The position numbers and the translations under genes were made by a program. From Prolixibacteraceae bacterium UBA6162 (GTDB lineage Bacteria > Bacteroidota > Bacteroidia > Bacteroidales > Prolixibacteraceae), in NCBI GenBank assembly GCA_002428215.1, contig DIUI01000080.1, positions 1 to 11,461 of the forward strand: a stretch of 11,461 nucleotides of DNA. The letters run 5' to 3'. Within the stretch, counting starts at the first letter, position 1, and the number at the start of each line of letters is the position of its first letter. The notes under the pieces are model-generated. The model did no database searches and had not been told where the DNA came from. It worked only from the letters and a program-made list of their open reading frames with translations. This document shows, one piece after another, positions 1 through 6,257 of this stretch.

Positions 1-501
1 TTTGGTCTTGGTCTGATTTTCAAATCCAGGGCAACCTCTGGCGGTTCTGACATTGTAGCCATGATTGTGGCTAAATATACCCGGCTGCCTCTCGGTCGAC
101 TAATGATTTATGTCGATTCTGTAATCGTATTGTTTGGATTGCTGGCCTTCCAGGATTGGGCTATTCCGCTCTATTCATGGGTAGTGATCTTTATTACGGG
201 CAGGGCCATCGATCTTACCCTTGAAGGTGCCGACTACAACAAAGCTCTGTTTATTGTTTCGAAACAGCATGAGCTGATACGTCATAAAATTTTGTTCGAT
301 CTTGAGAGGGGTGGAACCTACCTCAAAGGGCAAGGTATGTACACGGAATCGGAGAAGGACTTAATTTTTACAGTGGTAAGCCGACGTGAATTGGCTATCC
401 TGGAGAGTTATATCCGTGAAATCGATCCCGATGCTTTTATTACAATCATGGACACAAAAGAGATTTTGGGCGAAGGATTTAAATCTCTTTCGGCAGAATA
501 A
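1..501 (+). CDS. YitT family membrane protein, C-terminal part (5' end outside window)
   Basis: The frame is open from base 1, so the true start lies upstream; the ATG at 61 is internal. The visible 166 residues begin with a glycine-rich stretch containing SGGSDIVA, a hallmark of the YitT_membrane family (formerly DUF161). A hydrophobic segment of about 20 residues follows (LMIYVDSVIVLFGLLAF and on to WVVIFITG). The last 80 or so residues are a soluble DUF2179-type domain, from about KALFIVSKQ through the QGMYTESEKDLIFTVVSRRE region to the end. Family members are inner-membrane proteins with about five or six helices and a cytoplasmic ferredoxin-like tail; their substrate is unknown. The gene ends 52 bp before the convergent recG stop, and no convincing terminator hairpin lies between them. 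Family assignment is confident; function is not known. Confidence 0.88.
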   Translation, partial: FGLGLIFKSRATSGGSDIVAMIVAKYTRLPLGRLMIYVDSVIVLFGLLAFQDWAIPLYSWVVIFITGRAIDLTLEGADYNKALFIVSKQHELIRHKILFDLERGGTYLKGQGMYTESEKDLIFTVVSRRELAILESYIREIDPDAFITIMDTKEILGEGFKSLSAE

Positions 502-529
502 TTTATGCAGCATTGCAATTCTGTTGTGC

Positions 530-552
530 GTTGTTGAATAAGGTTGTTGAAT
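530..552. repeat. Short direct repeat between convergent genes
   Basis: The 10-mer GTTGTTGAAT occurs at 530-539 and again at 543-552, giving a 13-bp period in the 52-bp gap between the yitT-like stop and the recG stop. It is probably a small slippage duplication. The gap shows no GC-rich terminator stem. Confidence 0.6.
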
Positions 553-553
553 T

Positions 554-2659
554 TTAACTGATAACACTCCATTCAAAATCAGTTTTCTGTCGGGAATCTG
601 TGAGGAGTTTCCGCAAACCAGCATAATCGGTGGTTTCGAGTCGCGGATCTTTCTCTAAAATATCGCTGGCCATATTGCGGGCAGTTTCGAGTATTTTGGT
701 ATCTGTAGCCAGGTTGGCAATTTTAAGATCAAACCCAATACCACTTTGCTGGGTGCCTTCAATATCGCCGGGTCCGCGCAATTTCATGTCGACCTCCGCA
801 ATTTCAAAACCATCATTGGTGCGTACCATGGTGGCCAGGCGTTTTTTGCTTTCAGTAGTAATTTTGTACGAGGATAAAAGTATGCAATACGATTGGTCGG
901 CTCCGCGTCCAACCCTTCCTCTTAACTGATGCAATTGTGAAAGACCGAATCTTTCGGCACTCTCTATAACCATAACCGAGGCATTAGGAACATCTACCCC
1001 CACTTCGATTACTGTAGTGGCAACCATTATTTTTGATTGTCCCTCCTTGAATCGCAACATAGCTGCTTCTTTCTCTGCAGGCTTTAGTCTTCCGTGCACC
1101 ATAGCAATATCGCAATCCGGAAATACCTCCGATACCTGCCTGTAACCTTCTTCCAGATTTTTGAAATCCATTTTTTCAGATTCGGTAATCAGCGGATAAA
1201 CGATGTACACCTGCCTTCCAGCTTCGATCTGCTTACGAATAAAAGCATATAAGTCGGCCCGCTTGTTATCGAAAAAGTGCATGGTTTGAATGGGCTTTCG
1301 GCCGGGAGGCAATTCGTCGATCACCGAAACATCCAGATCGCCGTACACCGTCATCGCAAGGGTTCGGGGGATTGGGGTTGCCGTCATAACCAGCACATGG
1401 GGTGGTATAGATTCATTTTTTTGCCATAAACGAGCCCGCTGGGCCACTCCAAATCGGTGCTGTTCGTCGATGATGACCAACCCAAGCTGCGGAAAATTGA
1501 CGGTGTCTTCAATAAGCGCATGAGTGCCTATTAATAAATTCATTCGGTTTTCAGCAAGCTGTTCGTGTATAACCTTACGCTCGGCTGCCTTCGTGCTTCC
1601 GGTAAGCAATCCGATAGTAAGTCCCATTCCGCTTACCATTCGGGTAATCGAGGCAAAGTGCTGCTGTGCCAGTATCTCGGTGGGAGCCATTAAACAGGCC
1701 TGATATCCATTATCGGCTGCTATCAGCGCCGACATCAGGGCTACCAGTGTTTTTCCGCTGCCAACATCACCCTGCAAGAGTCTGTTCATTTGGATATTTC
1801 GTCCCATATCCCTCCTGATCTCACGAAGTACCCTTTTTTGAGCACCGGTAAGTTCAAATGGCAGAAAATTGTGGTAGAAAGTATTAAAATTGTGTCCAAC
1901 CTCTTTGAAAATCAATCCTTTGAATTTGTTTTCACGGTTGTGTTTCAATCCCAGAATCTTAAGCTGAATGATAAACAGTTCTTCAAACTTAAGCCGGTAG
2001 CGGGCATTTTTAAGTTCGAGTGATGTGTCTGGCTTATGAACCTGGTGAAGAGCTTTCTCCAGCGGCATAAGTTTTAAACCGTGCAGTAGAATTTTTGGCA
2101 GGGTTTCCTGAATCTTTCCCTCCATCTTTTCGAGCATCTGAAGCACCATTTTATGGATCAGCCGCGAATTGATAAACGATTTTTTAAGGGATTCGGAGGT
2201 GATATAATGTGCCTGAAATAATCCTGGTTTTACATACGATGCATCTCCGTCGTATTCAATCTCCGGATGCACAATGCTGAACTGGCCGTTGAATTCAGAC
2301 GGTTTACCAAAAATTGTGGCTGCGGTGTTTAATTTTAGCTGCTCTTTTTGCCATTTTATGCCTTGAAACCACAACAGCTCCAGAGTACCGTTTCCATCAC
2401 TGAATTGCCCTACCAGTCGCTGTTTTGGACCATGTCCTACCAACTCTGCCCTTACAATTTTCCCCCTAATCTGAACATGGGGCATAAGGGCATGTATTTC
2501 GCTTATGGAATAAAATTTTGTGCGATCGATATATTTGTAAGGGAAATAGTAAAGCAAGTCTCTGAATGTTTCCAGTCCGAGCTCTTTTTTCAACAATTCG
2601 GCTCTTTTTGGCCCAACGCCCGGTAAAAACTTAATATCTTGGTCGAGAAATTCAGACAT
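554..2659 (-). CDS. recG: ATP-dependent DNA helicase RecG
   Basis: RecG is a monomeric superfamily 2 double-stranded DNA translocase that remodels stalled replication forks and branch-migrates Holliday junctions in the cytoplasm. The 701-residue product has the full architecture. The N-terminus has the helix-hairpin-like FLPGVGPKRAELL, followed by an OB-fold wedge domain (about 60-135). Walker A is GDVGSGKT (297-304), motif II is DEQH (398-401) and motif III is TATPIPRT. The C-terminal lobe carries MVHGRLKP, TTVIEVGVDVPNA and QLRGRVGRG, the last being the motif VI/TRG region. The ATG at 2659 is preferred over the in-frame ATG at 2728, because family members begin just before the DIKxLPGVGPKRA segment and the 23 extra residues are hydrophobic and unlike RecG. 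Length is normal. It is transcribed divergently from the gene at 2676. Confidence 0.97.
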   Translation of the reverse strand: MSEFLDQDIKFLPGVGPKRAELLKKELGLETFRDLLYYFPYKYIDRTKFYSISEIHALMPHVQIRGKIVRAELVGHGPKQRLVGQFSDGNGTLELLWFQGIKWQKEQLKLNTAATIFGKPSEFNGQFSIVHPEIEYDGDASYVKPGLFQAHYITSESLKKSFINSRLIHKMVLQMLEKMEGKIQETLPKILLHGLKLMPLEKALHQVHKPDTSLELKNARYRLKFEELFIIQLKILGLKHNRENKFKGLIFKEVGHNFNTFYHNFLPFELTGAQKRVLREIRRDMGRNIQMNRLLQGDVGSGKTLVALMSALIAADNGYQACLMAPTEILAQQHFASITRMVSGMGLTIGLLTGSTKAAERKVIHEQLAENRMNLLIGTHALIEDTVNFPQLGLVIIDEQHRFGVAQRARLWQKNESIPPHVLVMTATPIPRTLAMTVYGDLDVSVIDELPPGRKPIQTMHFFDNKRADLYAFIRKQIEAGRQVYIVYPLITESEKMDFKNLEEGYRQVSEVFPDCDIAMVHGRLKPAEKEAAMLRFKEGQSKIMVATTVIEVGVDVPNASVMVIESAERFGLSQLHQLRGRVGRGADQSYCILLSSYKITTESKKRLATMVRTNDGFEIAEVDMKLRGPGDIEGTQQSGIGFDLKIANLATDTKILETARNMASDILEKDPRLETTDYAGLRKLLTDSRQKTDFEWSVIS

Positions 2660-2663
2660 ACAG

Positions 2664-2671
2664 CAAATATA
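2664..2671 (-). promoter_or_regulatory. Possible -7 promoter element for recG
   Basis: On the minus strand the sequence TATATTTG matches the Bacteroidota -7 consensus TAnnTTTG exactly. It ends 4 nt before the recG ATG, so transcription from it would start at about the first codon and give a leaderless or nearly leaderless mRNA. I see no good TTG/TTTG -33 box at the usual 19-21 bp distance, so support is moderate at best. Confidence 0.35.
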
Positions 2672-2675
2672 GGAA

Positions 2676-3230
2676 TTGACTGCAACAAAAGTAAATACCA
2701 TTATTAGCAATCCACGGGGCAATCGCATTCATTCGCCCTTTGCCTTTGAGCTGGTATCGGAAGTGTTGTTCGCCAAAGACGACAATCGATTTACTCTGGG
2801 AAGTTTGACAGGCAGTAATGACCTGCCTGAACGCAAAATAGGGGCTATAATGCGGGTAGCTGCGTTTGCAAAATATAAACGTATTCTACTTGCGGGGTTT
2901 GACGGAGATAAATGGATGCAGGTTATTTCCGGCTGCCTGCCAGATATAGAGGCAGAGTTCCAAAGCGGCACTGATATTGCATTAATCCGCAAAAATGAAA
3001 TGGTGGTTTGGTTCGATACTCCTCCGGAAACTGTCATTCAGCAGGGGGCGGTTGATTCAGTCTGGATTTTCTTTGACCTTGAACATAATGGAACTCTGCT
3101 TTGTTTTGAGGCATTGATCAACGACAGTAGAGTGAGTCAGACATTTAGGATGAATACCTTTGGAATTGCAATTTTTAACGCACGTTTTCAGAAGGAACAT
3201 TTTGTAATAAAAGGGAAAAGAGCATACTGA
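2676..3230 (+). CDS. Divergent, shortened SAM-methyltransferase-like protein, probably non-catalytic
   Basis: The 184-residue product resembles the Bacteroidota class I methyltransferases that begin with an HGIHSPF motif, here RIHSPFAF (17-24). The segment KIGAIMR (54-60) matches their KYGxLLFR. The C-terminal TFGIAIF...FQKEHFVIKG (161-180) matches their MGLVFF...LQKQHFIIR ending. Between these, the SAM-binding motif I (normally close to ELGTSLGIST) is replaced by ILLAGFDGDKW (70-80), which lacks the glycine loop. The protein is also some 50 residues shorter than the relatives I remember, so catalysis is doubtful. The start is uncertain: a TAG at 2670-2672 closes the frame upstream, and the only reasonable candidate is a TTG at 2676. 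That TTG puts HSPF at the distance from the N-terminus usual for the family. The gene ends 20 bp before the ABC ATPase. Similarity is recalled, not searched. Confidence 0.7.
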   Translation: MTATKVNTIISNPRGNRIHSPFAFELVSEVLFAKDDNRFTLGSLTGSNDLPERKIGAIMRVAAFAKYKRILLAGFDGDKWMQVISGCLPDIEAEFQSGTDIALIRKNEMVVWFDTPPETVIQQGAVDSVWIFFDLEHNGTLLCFEALINDSRVSQTFRMNTFGIAIFNARFQKEHFVIKGKRAY

Positions 3231-3250
3231 TGTATCAGAAAAATTAAATT

Positions 3251-3952
3251 ATGGATAAAGTAATTCAACTCAAAAACATAGTCAAGAACTATAAGGTTGG
3301 TCCTTCTGTTGTGCATGCCCTGCGCTCGGTATCTATCGACATTTCGCGCGGAGAATACGTTGCTGTAATGGGTGCATCAGGGTCTGGTAAGTCTACATTG
3401 ATGAACATTATCGGATGTTTGGATACACCTACCAGTGGTTCCTATACCCTGAGTGGCAAAGAGGTAAGCAGCATGTCTGACAATGAGCTTGCCGAGATCC
3501 GTAACAAGGAGATTGGATTTGTATTTCAGGTATTTAACCTTCTTCCCCGCAACACTGCACTCGAAAATGTTATGCTTCCTCTGGTGTATGCCGGAGAGAA
3601 GAAACATCGTCGTGAGGAGATTGCCATGCGCATTCTTGAGGATGTTGGGCTTGGCGACAGGGTAGAGCATAAACCCAATGAGCTCTCGGGTGGTCAGCGG
3701 CAGCGTGTGGCTATTGCCCGGGCTTTGGTAAATACCCCGTCGCTTATACTTGCCGATGAACCCACCGGAAACCTCGACAGTAAAATTTCGGAGGAGATTA
3801 TGCGGTTGTTTGCTGAAATCCATCGCAAGGGCAACACCATTCTGATGGTAACCCACGAAGAAGACATCGCCCTGCATGCCCACCGCGTCATTCGTTTGAA
3901 GGATGGAAATGTTGAGTCGGATATAATTAACCCTAACCCAATTTACGCTTAA
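3251..3952 (+). CDS. ABC transporter ATP-binding protein (MacB/LolD type)
   Basis: This 233-residue ATPase has all the catalytic elements: Walker [10 protein letters not shown] (41-49), Q-loop glutamine 93 in VFQVFNLLP, signature LSGGQRQR (145-152), Walker B LILADE (165-170), D-loop NLD and switch histidine 202 in [21 protein letters not shown] and [10 protein letters not shown] are characteristic of the MacB/LolD/FtsE-like group, which works with MacB- or FtsX-type permeases in lipoprotein release, macrolide or peptide efflux and envelope stress. No permease is encoded next to it here, so the partner must lie elsewhere and the substrate cannot be assigned. The ATG has only an A-rich upstream region. 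It lies 20 bp after the methyltransferase-like gene and 2 bp before the adenosyltransferase, suggesting one transcript. Confidence 0.93.
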   Translation: MDKVIQLKNIVKNYKVGPSVVHALRSVSIDISRGEYVAVMGASGSGKSTLMNIIGCLDTPTSGSYTLSGKEVSSMSDNELAEIRNKEIGFVFQVFNLLPRNTALENVMLPLVYAGEKKHRREEIAMRILEDVGLGDRVEHKPNELSGGQRQRVAIARALVNTPSLILADEPTGNLDSKISEEIMRLFAEIHRKGNTILMVTHEEDIALHAHRVIRLKDGNVESDIINPNPIYA

Positions 3953-3954
3953 AC

Positions 3955-4509
3955 ATGGATTTTAAAATATACACCAGAACCGGAGATGATGGTACAACCG
4001 GGCTGGTTGGCGGAAGTCGCATATTGAAAAGTGATCTTCGGCTGGATGCTTATGGTACAGTTGATGAACTCAATTCATACCTTGGACTGATGGTAGCCCT
4101 TGACGGTTCAGAGAATGTGCGGGAGTTGTTAATTGCCATTCAGCACAAGCTCTTTGTCATTGGTTCGAAACTTGCCTCCGATGAAAAGGGAAAACCCATC
4201 TCTGACCGACTGGATTTAGATGACGCAGATATCAAAGTTCTGGAAGATGCAATAGACGGATTCGAAAAGGATCTTCCTGTTCTTCAGAGTTTTATACTTC
4301 CCGGAGGTACCTTGTTGTCGGCTTATTCACATGTTGCCCGTACCGTATGCCGACGAGCTGAGCGGCGTGTAGTTGAATTGGCCGCAACCACCGAAATTGA
4401 TTTGGTTATTGTACAATATATCAACCGGTTGTCTGATTTCTTATTTGTGCTTTCCCGTAAATTCGCTAAAGATCAAGGTGTTGGCGATATTTTATGGGAA
4501 CATAAATAA
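3955..4509 (+). CDS. PduO-type ATP:cob(I)alamin adenosyltransferase
   Basis: The enzyme transfers the 5'-deoxyadenosyl group of ATP to cob(I)alamin (or cob(I)yrinate diamide) to make coenzyme B12. The 184 residues fit the stand-alone MMAB/YvqK domain, a five-helix bundle that works as a trimer. Diagnostic segments are YTRTGDDGTTGL (6-17, ATP site), K25, RLDAYGTVDELNSYLG (29-44), the LPGGTLLSAYSHVART segment (115-130), RTVCRRAERRVV (129-140) and INRLSDFLFVLSR (156-168). The usual Leu before the conserved His is Ser here (AYSHVART), a mild variation. The gene starts 2 bp after the ABC ATPase stop and is probably translated from the same message. Bacteroidota commonly need adenosylcobalamin for methylmalonyl-CoA mutase, but no B12-dependent enzyme is in the window. 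The unrelated CobA/BtuR family can be excluded, since its P-loop is absent. Confidence 0.95.
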   Translation: MDFKIYTRTGDDGTTGLVGGSRILKSDLRLDAYGTVDELNSYLGLMVALDGSENVRELLIAIQHKLFVIGSKLASDEKGKPISDRLDLDDADIKVLEDAIDGFEKDLPVLQSFILPGGTLLSAYSHVARTVCRRAERRVVELAATTEIDLVIVQYINRLSDFLFVLSRKFAKDQGVGDILWEHK

Positions 4510-4546
4510 TTATTTCCTTCTTCGGGTGTAAACATTGTTTTTTTGT

Positions 4547-4554
4547 TATATTCG
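4547..4554 (+). promoter_or_regulatory. Candidate -7 element upstream of the DUF2795 gene
   Basis: TATATTCG differs by one base from TAnnTTTG and lies 46 bp before the ATG at 4601, after a T-rich tract (4538-4547). It would give a leader of roughly 40 nt. A clear -33 box is not visible. Confidence 0.35.
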
Positions 4555-4564
4555 CGGAAATTTA

Positions 4565-4587
4565 AAAAAGGAGTTTTTAACCTTTTT
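4565..4587 (+). repeat. AT-rich inverted repeat in the DUF2795 leader
   Basis: AAAAAGG (4565-4571) and CCTTTTT (4581-4587) are perfect inverted copies separated by 9 nt. An RNA hairpin would be weak. It contains the only purine-rich GGAG-like stretch of the leader (4570-4573), which is 28 nt from the start and so too far to act as a normal ribosome binding site. It could be an operator, a weak attenuator or chance. Confidence 0.4.
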
Positions 4588-4600
4588 GAACACATATATT

Positions 4601-4822
4601 ATGTATTGGACATTAGAACTTGCATCGAAACTGGAAGATGCTCCCTGGCCAGCAACCAAAGATGAGCTCATTGATTTTGCAATCCGCTCAGGAGCCCCGT
4701 TGGAGGTAATAGAGAATCTGCAGGAGATTGAAGATGAGGGTGAGATATACGAGAGTATCGAAGATATCTGGCCCGACTATCCCAGCAAGGACGATTTTTT
4801 CTTTAACGAAGACGAATATTGA
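4601..4822 (+). CDS. Small acidic DUF2795 family protein
   Basis: The 73-residue product begins MYWTLELASKLEDAPWPATK and ends DDFFFNEDEY. From memory it is almost identical along its whole length to proteins annotated DUF2795 across Bacteroidota, where the sequence barely varies; its function is unknown. I count 22 Asp/Glu against 4 Lys/Arg, so it is strongly anionic. The N-terminal half, with TKDELIDFAIRSGAPLEVIENL, looks like a small helical domain; the C-terminus is an acidic and aromatic tail. There is no signal peptide or membrane segment, so it is cytoplasmic. The ATG at 4601 is chosen over an in-frame ATG at 4535, because the upstream 22 codons cover the AT-rich leader and the family starts at MYW. 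It appears monocistronic, with its own candidate promoter and a terminator downstream. Confidence 0.9.
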   Translation: MYWTLELASKLEDAPWPATKDELIDFAIRSGAPLEVIENLQEIEDEGEIYESIEDIWPDYPSKDDFFFNEDEY

Positions 4823-4851
4823 TTCTAAGGACTCAAAAGAGCCGTATAGGT

Positions 4852-4859
4852 TAACTTTG
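4852..4859 (+). promoter_or_regulatory. Perfect TAnnTTTG box upstream of a structured region
   Basis: TAACTTTG matches the Bacteroidota -7 consensus exactly and lies 29 bp after the DUF2795 stop. Transcription would begin at about 4865, just before two hairpins, and end at the terminator at 4937. No clear -33 TTG is seen at the usual spacing. Confidence 0.35.
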
Positions 4860-4873
4860 TGTACTCGAGTACA
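4860..4873. repeat. 14-bp perfect palindrome
   Basis: TGTACTCGAGTACA reads the same on both strands and is centred at 4866/4867. It directly follows the TAACTTTG box and so covers the expected start point of transcription, where a dimeric repressor could bind. It could equally be coincidental. Confidence 0.5.
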
Positions 4874-4891
4874 AACGCCTTCGGGTGTTTG
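4872..4891 (+). other. Stem-loop with UUCG tetraloop
   Basis: CAAACGCCTTCGGGTGTTTG folds into an 8-bp stem with one G-U pair, closed by the very stable C(UUCG)G tetraloop. No U-run follows, so it is not itself a canonical terminator. It lies between the palindrome and the strong terminator. Confidence 0.6.
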
Positions 4892-4900
4892 CATCGAAAA

Positions 4901-4937
4901 TAAAAGAGAAACAGGCTACGTGCCTGTTTCTCTTTTA
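4901..4937. terminator. Strong, symmetrical intrinsic terminator
   Basis: TAAAAGAGAAACAGGC (4901-4916) and GCCTGTTTCTCTTTTA (4922-4937) are perfect 16-bp inverted copies around the loop TACGT. The A-rich and U-rich outer arms let it end transcription in either direction. On the plus strand the right arm ends in CTCTTTT and is followed by more T-rich sequence. It closes the DUF2795 transcription unit (or the candidate small RNA) and separates it from the gene at 5039. Confidence 0.85.
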
Positions 4938-4950
4938 ACTTATTTAAGCA

Positions 4951-4979
4951 GGGAATCAGTAGGCTGGTTTCAGATTCCT
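4951..4979. repeat. Inverted repeat just upstream of the 5039 operon promoter
   Basis: GGAATC (4952-4957) and GATTCC (4973-4978) are perfect inverted copies 15 nt apart, extended by a G-U pair (4951/4979). The repeat ends 4 bp before the TAAATTTG box and so covers the -33 region. That fits an operator or activator site as well as a short hairpin. Confidence 0.4.
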
Positions 4980-4982
4980 TGT

Positions 4983-4990
4983 TAAATTTG
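4983..4990 (+). promoter_or_regulatory. -7 promoter element of the 5039-8091 cluster
   Basis: TAAATTTG is a perfect TAnnTTTG match 48 bp before the ATG at 5039, in the short stretch between the terminator and the first gene of a tight cluster. This is the position expected for its promoter and would give a leader of roughly 40 nt. The -33 box is not obvious. Confidence 0.5.
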
Positions 4991-5038
4991 ACGACGGCTT
5001 TATGTCGAACATTTGAATAAAAACCAGATCGGCCAATT

Positions 5039-5695
5039 ATGATTTCAATTGCCCCTGTTTTAAAAGAGCGGGTGCCTTCGCTTAGGTTGGGATGCATACA
5101 ATGTCGCGTTGTTGTAGAACCCTCCTCTGAGGAGTTGTGGTTCCTTGTAGAGGATCAATGTGCATTTCTGGGAAAATCACTTCAGATCGACCAAATCAAT
5201 TCAATGCCTGTTATTCGGGCATCCCGCGTTGCCTATAAGGCATCGGGAAAAGATCCGGCACGTTACAGGCTTTCGGCCGAAGCCCTTATTCGACGTGTTG
5301 TTAAGGAAAAATCACTCTACCGCATCAACAATGTTGTCGATTTGCTGAATCTGGTCTCTATTACTTATGGCTTTTCCATTGGAGGCTATGATGCAGATGC
5401 AATATCGGGTAATATTGTTATGGGGCTTGGTGCGGCCAACGAACCCTACACCGGAATAGGCAGAGGTGAACTTAATATTGAGAATTTGCCGGTTTTTCGC
5501 GATGATTTGGGTGCTTTTGGGACGCCTACCAGTGATTCGGAGCGAACTGCTGTAGAAGCAAATACCCAAATTTTCCTTATGATTGTAATCGGTTTTGGAG
5601 CGAACGAAACCCTCGAGGCGGCCTGTGATTATGCGGTCGGATTACTCAGGCAATTTGCCAGAGCTACTCATTTTGAAATCAACTACATTGACTAA
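5039..5695 (+). CDS. Solo B3/4 (PheT tRNA-editing-like) domain protein
   Basis: The 218-residue protein is a stand-alone B3/4 domain, the module that in the beta subunit of phenylalanyl-tRNA synthetase deacylates Tyr-tRNA(Phe). Core family signatures are AYKASGKDPARYRLSAEALIRR (split here: AYKASGKDP at 65-73 and YRLSAEALIRR at 76-86), YRINNVVDLLNLVS (94-107), GGYDAD (115-120) and GRGE (141-144). No synthetase, OB-fold or tRNA-binding extension is present. Members of COG3382 are usually described as DNA/RNA-binding or tRNA-synthetase-like, and a trans-editing or aminoacyl-hydrolase role is an inference. It heads a cluster: the acyltransferase starts 2 bp after its stop. The ATG follows a TAnnTTTG box but has no clear Shine-Dalgarno sequence. 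Confidence 0.88.
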   Translation: MISIAPVLKERVPSLRLGCIQCRVVVEPSSEELWFLVEDQCAFLGKSLQIDQINSMPVIRASRVAYKASGKDPARYRLSAEALIRRVVKEKSLYRINNVVDLLNLVSITYGFSIGGYDADAISGNIVMGLGAANEPYTGIGRGELNIENLPVFRDDLGAFGTPTSDSERTAVEANTQIFLMIVIGFGANETLEAACDYAVGLLRQFARATHFEINYID

Positions 5696-5697
5696 TT

Positions 5698-6252
5698 ATG
5701 TTGCAAAAAATCTGTAAACTCCTGCTGAAATGGATGGGCTGGCAAGTTGTTAGCGGCGTAGCCCCCGCCAAAAAAGCAATTATCATTGGCGTTCCCCATA
5801 CCAGTATCTGGGATTTTGTAATTTCCTGGATCTATTATACCTCCATCGGTGGTGTTGCCAATATTGTGGTTAAAAAAGAGCTGTTTTTCTGGCCACTCGG
5901 AAAATTACTTCGGGCTATGGGTGGTTTGCCGGTCGACCGATCTAAAGGTTCTTCACTTTTAAAGCAGCTGTTGCGTGAATTTGAACAGCGTGATACGCTA
6001 CACCTGGCCATTACCCCCGAGGGTACCCGAAAACTTACCCGCGAGTGGAAGGCCGGGTTTCATATCATTGCCCGTGCATCGGGTGCAACAGTCTATCTGG
6101 CATTTTTCGACTGGGGCCGGAAGCGTATCGGATGGTACGATACTTTTGAAATTACCAATGATGCCAAAAGCGATCTTAAACGCATGAAGGCATACTACCG
6201 GGACCTTGGCGTTGTGGGGAAGAATCCGGAGCTTTTTACAACTGAAGATTAA
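5698..6252 (+). CDS. Small PlsC-like lysophospholipid acyltransferase family protein
   Basis: The 184 residues carry the acyltransferase blocks in order: HTSIWD (34-39), the catalytic HX4D motif; GGLPVDR (75-81), the phosphate-binding block II; and TPEGTR (106-111), block III. Such enzymes move a fatty acyl group from acyl-ACP or acyl-CoA to glycerol phosphate or another hydroxylated lipid at the inner face of the cytoplasmic membrane. It is shorter than a classical PlsC (about 240 residues) and resembles the compact family of 180-190 residues common in Bacteroidota. These are usually annotated simply as acyltransferase, so the acceptor is unknown. The N-terminus is amphipathic (MLQKICKLLLKWMGW) rather than a full membrane anchor. 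It is tightly coupled to the neighbours, with gaps of 2 bp upstream and 5 bp downstream. Confidence 0.9.
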   Translation: MLQKICKLLLKWMGWQVVSGVAPAKKAIIIGVPHTSIWDFVISWIYYTSIGGVANIVVKKELFFWPLGKLLRAMGGLPVDRSKGSSLLKQLLREFEQRDTLHLAITPEGTRKLTREWKAGFHIIARASGATVYLAFFDWGRKRIGWYDTFEITNDAKSDLKRMKAYYRDLGVVGKNPELFTTED

Positions 6253-6257
6253 ATCTT

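Larger units (their letters stand above)
4860..4937 (+). ncRNA. Candidate ~70-nt small RNA (speculative)
   Basis: A perfect TAnnTTTG box (4852-4859), a UUCG-capped stem (4872-4891) and a strong intrinsic terminator (4901-4937) follow each other in an intergenic gap with no plausible reading frame. That is the layout expected of a short independently transcribed RNA. The alternative is that all of this is the 3' untranslated region of the DUF2795 mRNA, possibly processed into a stable fragment. No known RNA family is recognised. The exact 5' end is a guess. Confidence 0.3.

Noticed and set aside
583..598. 16-bp exact direct match TTTTCTGTCGGGAATC, also at 8365-8380
   Set aside because: Both copies lie inside unrelated coding sequences (recG antisense and the FGE linker). 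With only one pair it is most likely chance; the expected number in a window this size is low, a few hundredths, but no flanking similarity extends it.
2530..2537. TATATTTG on the plus strand inside recG as a promoter for the 2676 gene
   Set aside because: It matches the -7 consensus, but it is about 140 bp upstream inside a coding region and the only TTTG before it is 9 bp away, not 19-21. Kept only as a possibility in the findings.
2660..2728. Extension of RecG to an upstream ATG at 2728 (23 extra hydrophobic residues)
   Set aside because: RecG proteins begin right before the DIKxLPGVGPKRA segment. The extension looks like no RecG domain and would overlap the divergent gene.
3377..3883. 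168-codon open frame on the minus strand inside the ABC ATPase gene
   Set aside because: It is fully antisense to a gene with intact motifs, and its translation shows no recognisable domain or composition of a real protein.
4825..5097. 90-codon minus-strand frame across the structured gap
   Set aside because: It runs through the perfect terminator stem, overlaps the B3/4 start and has no recognisable protein features.
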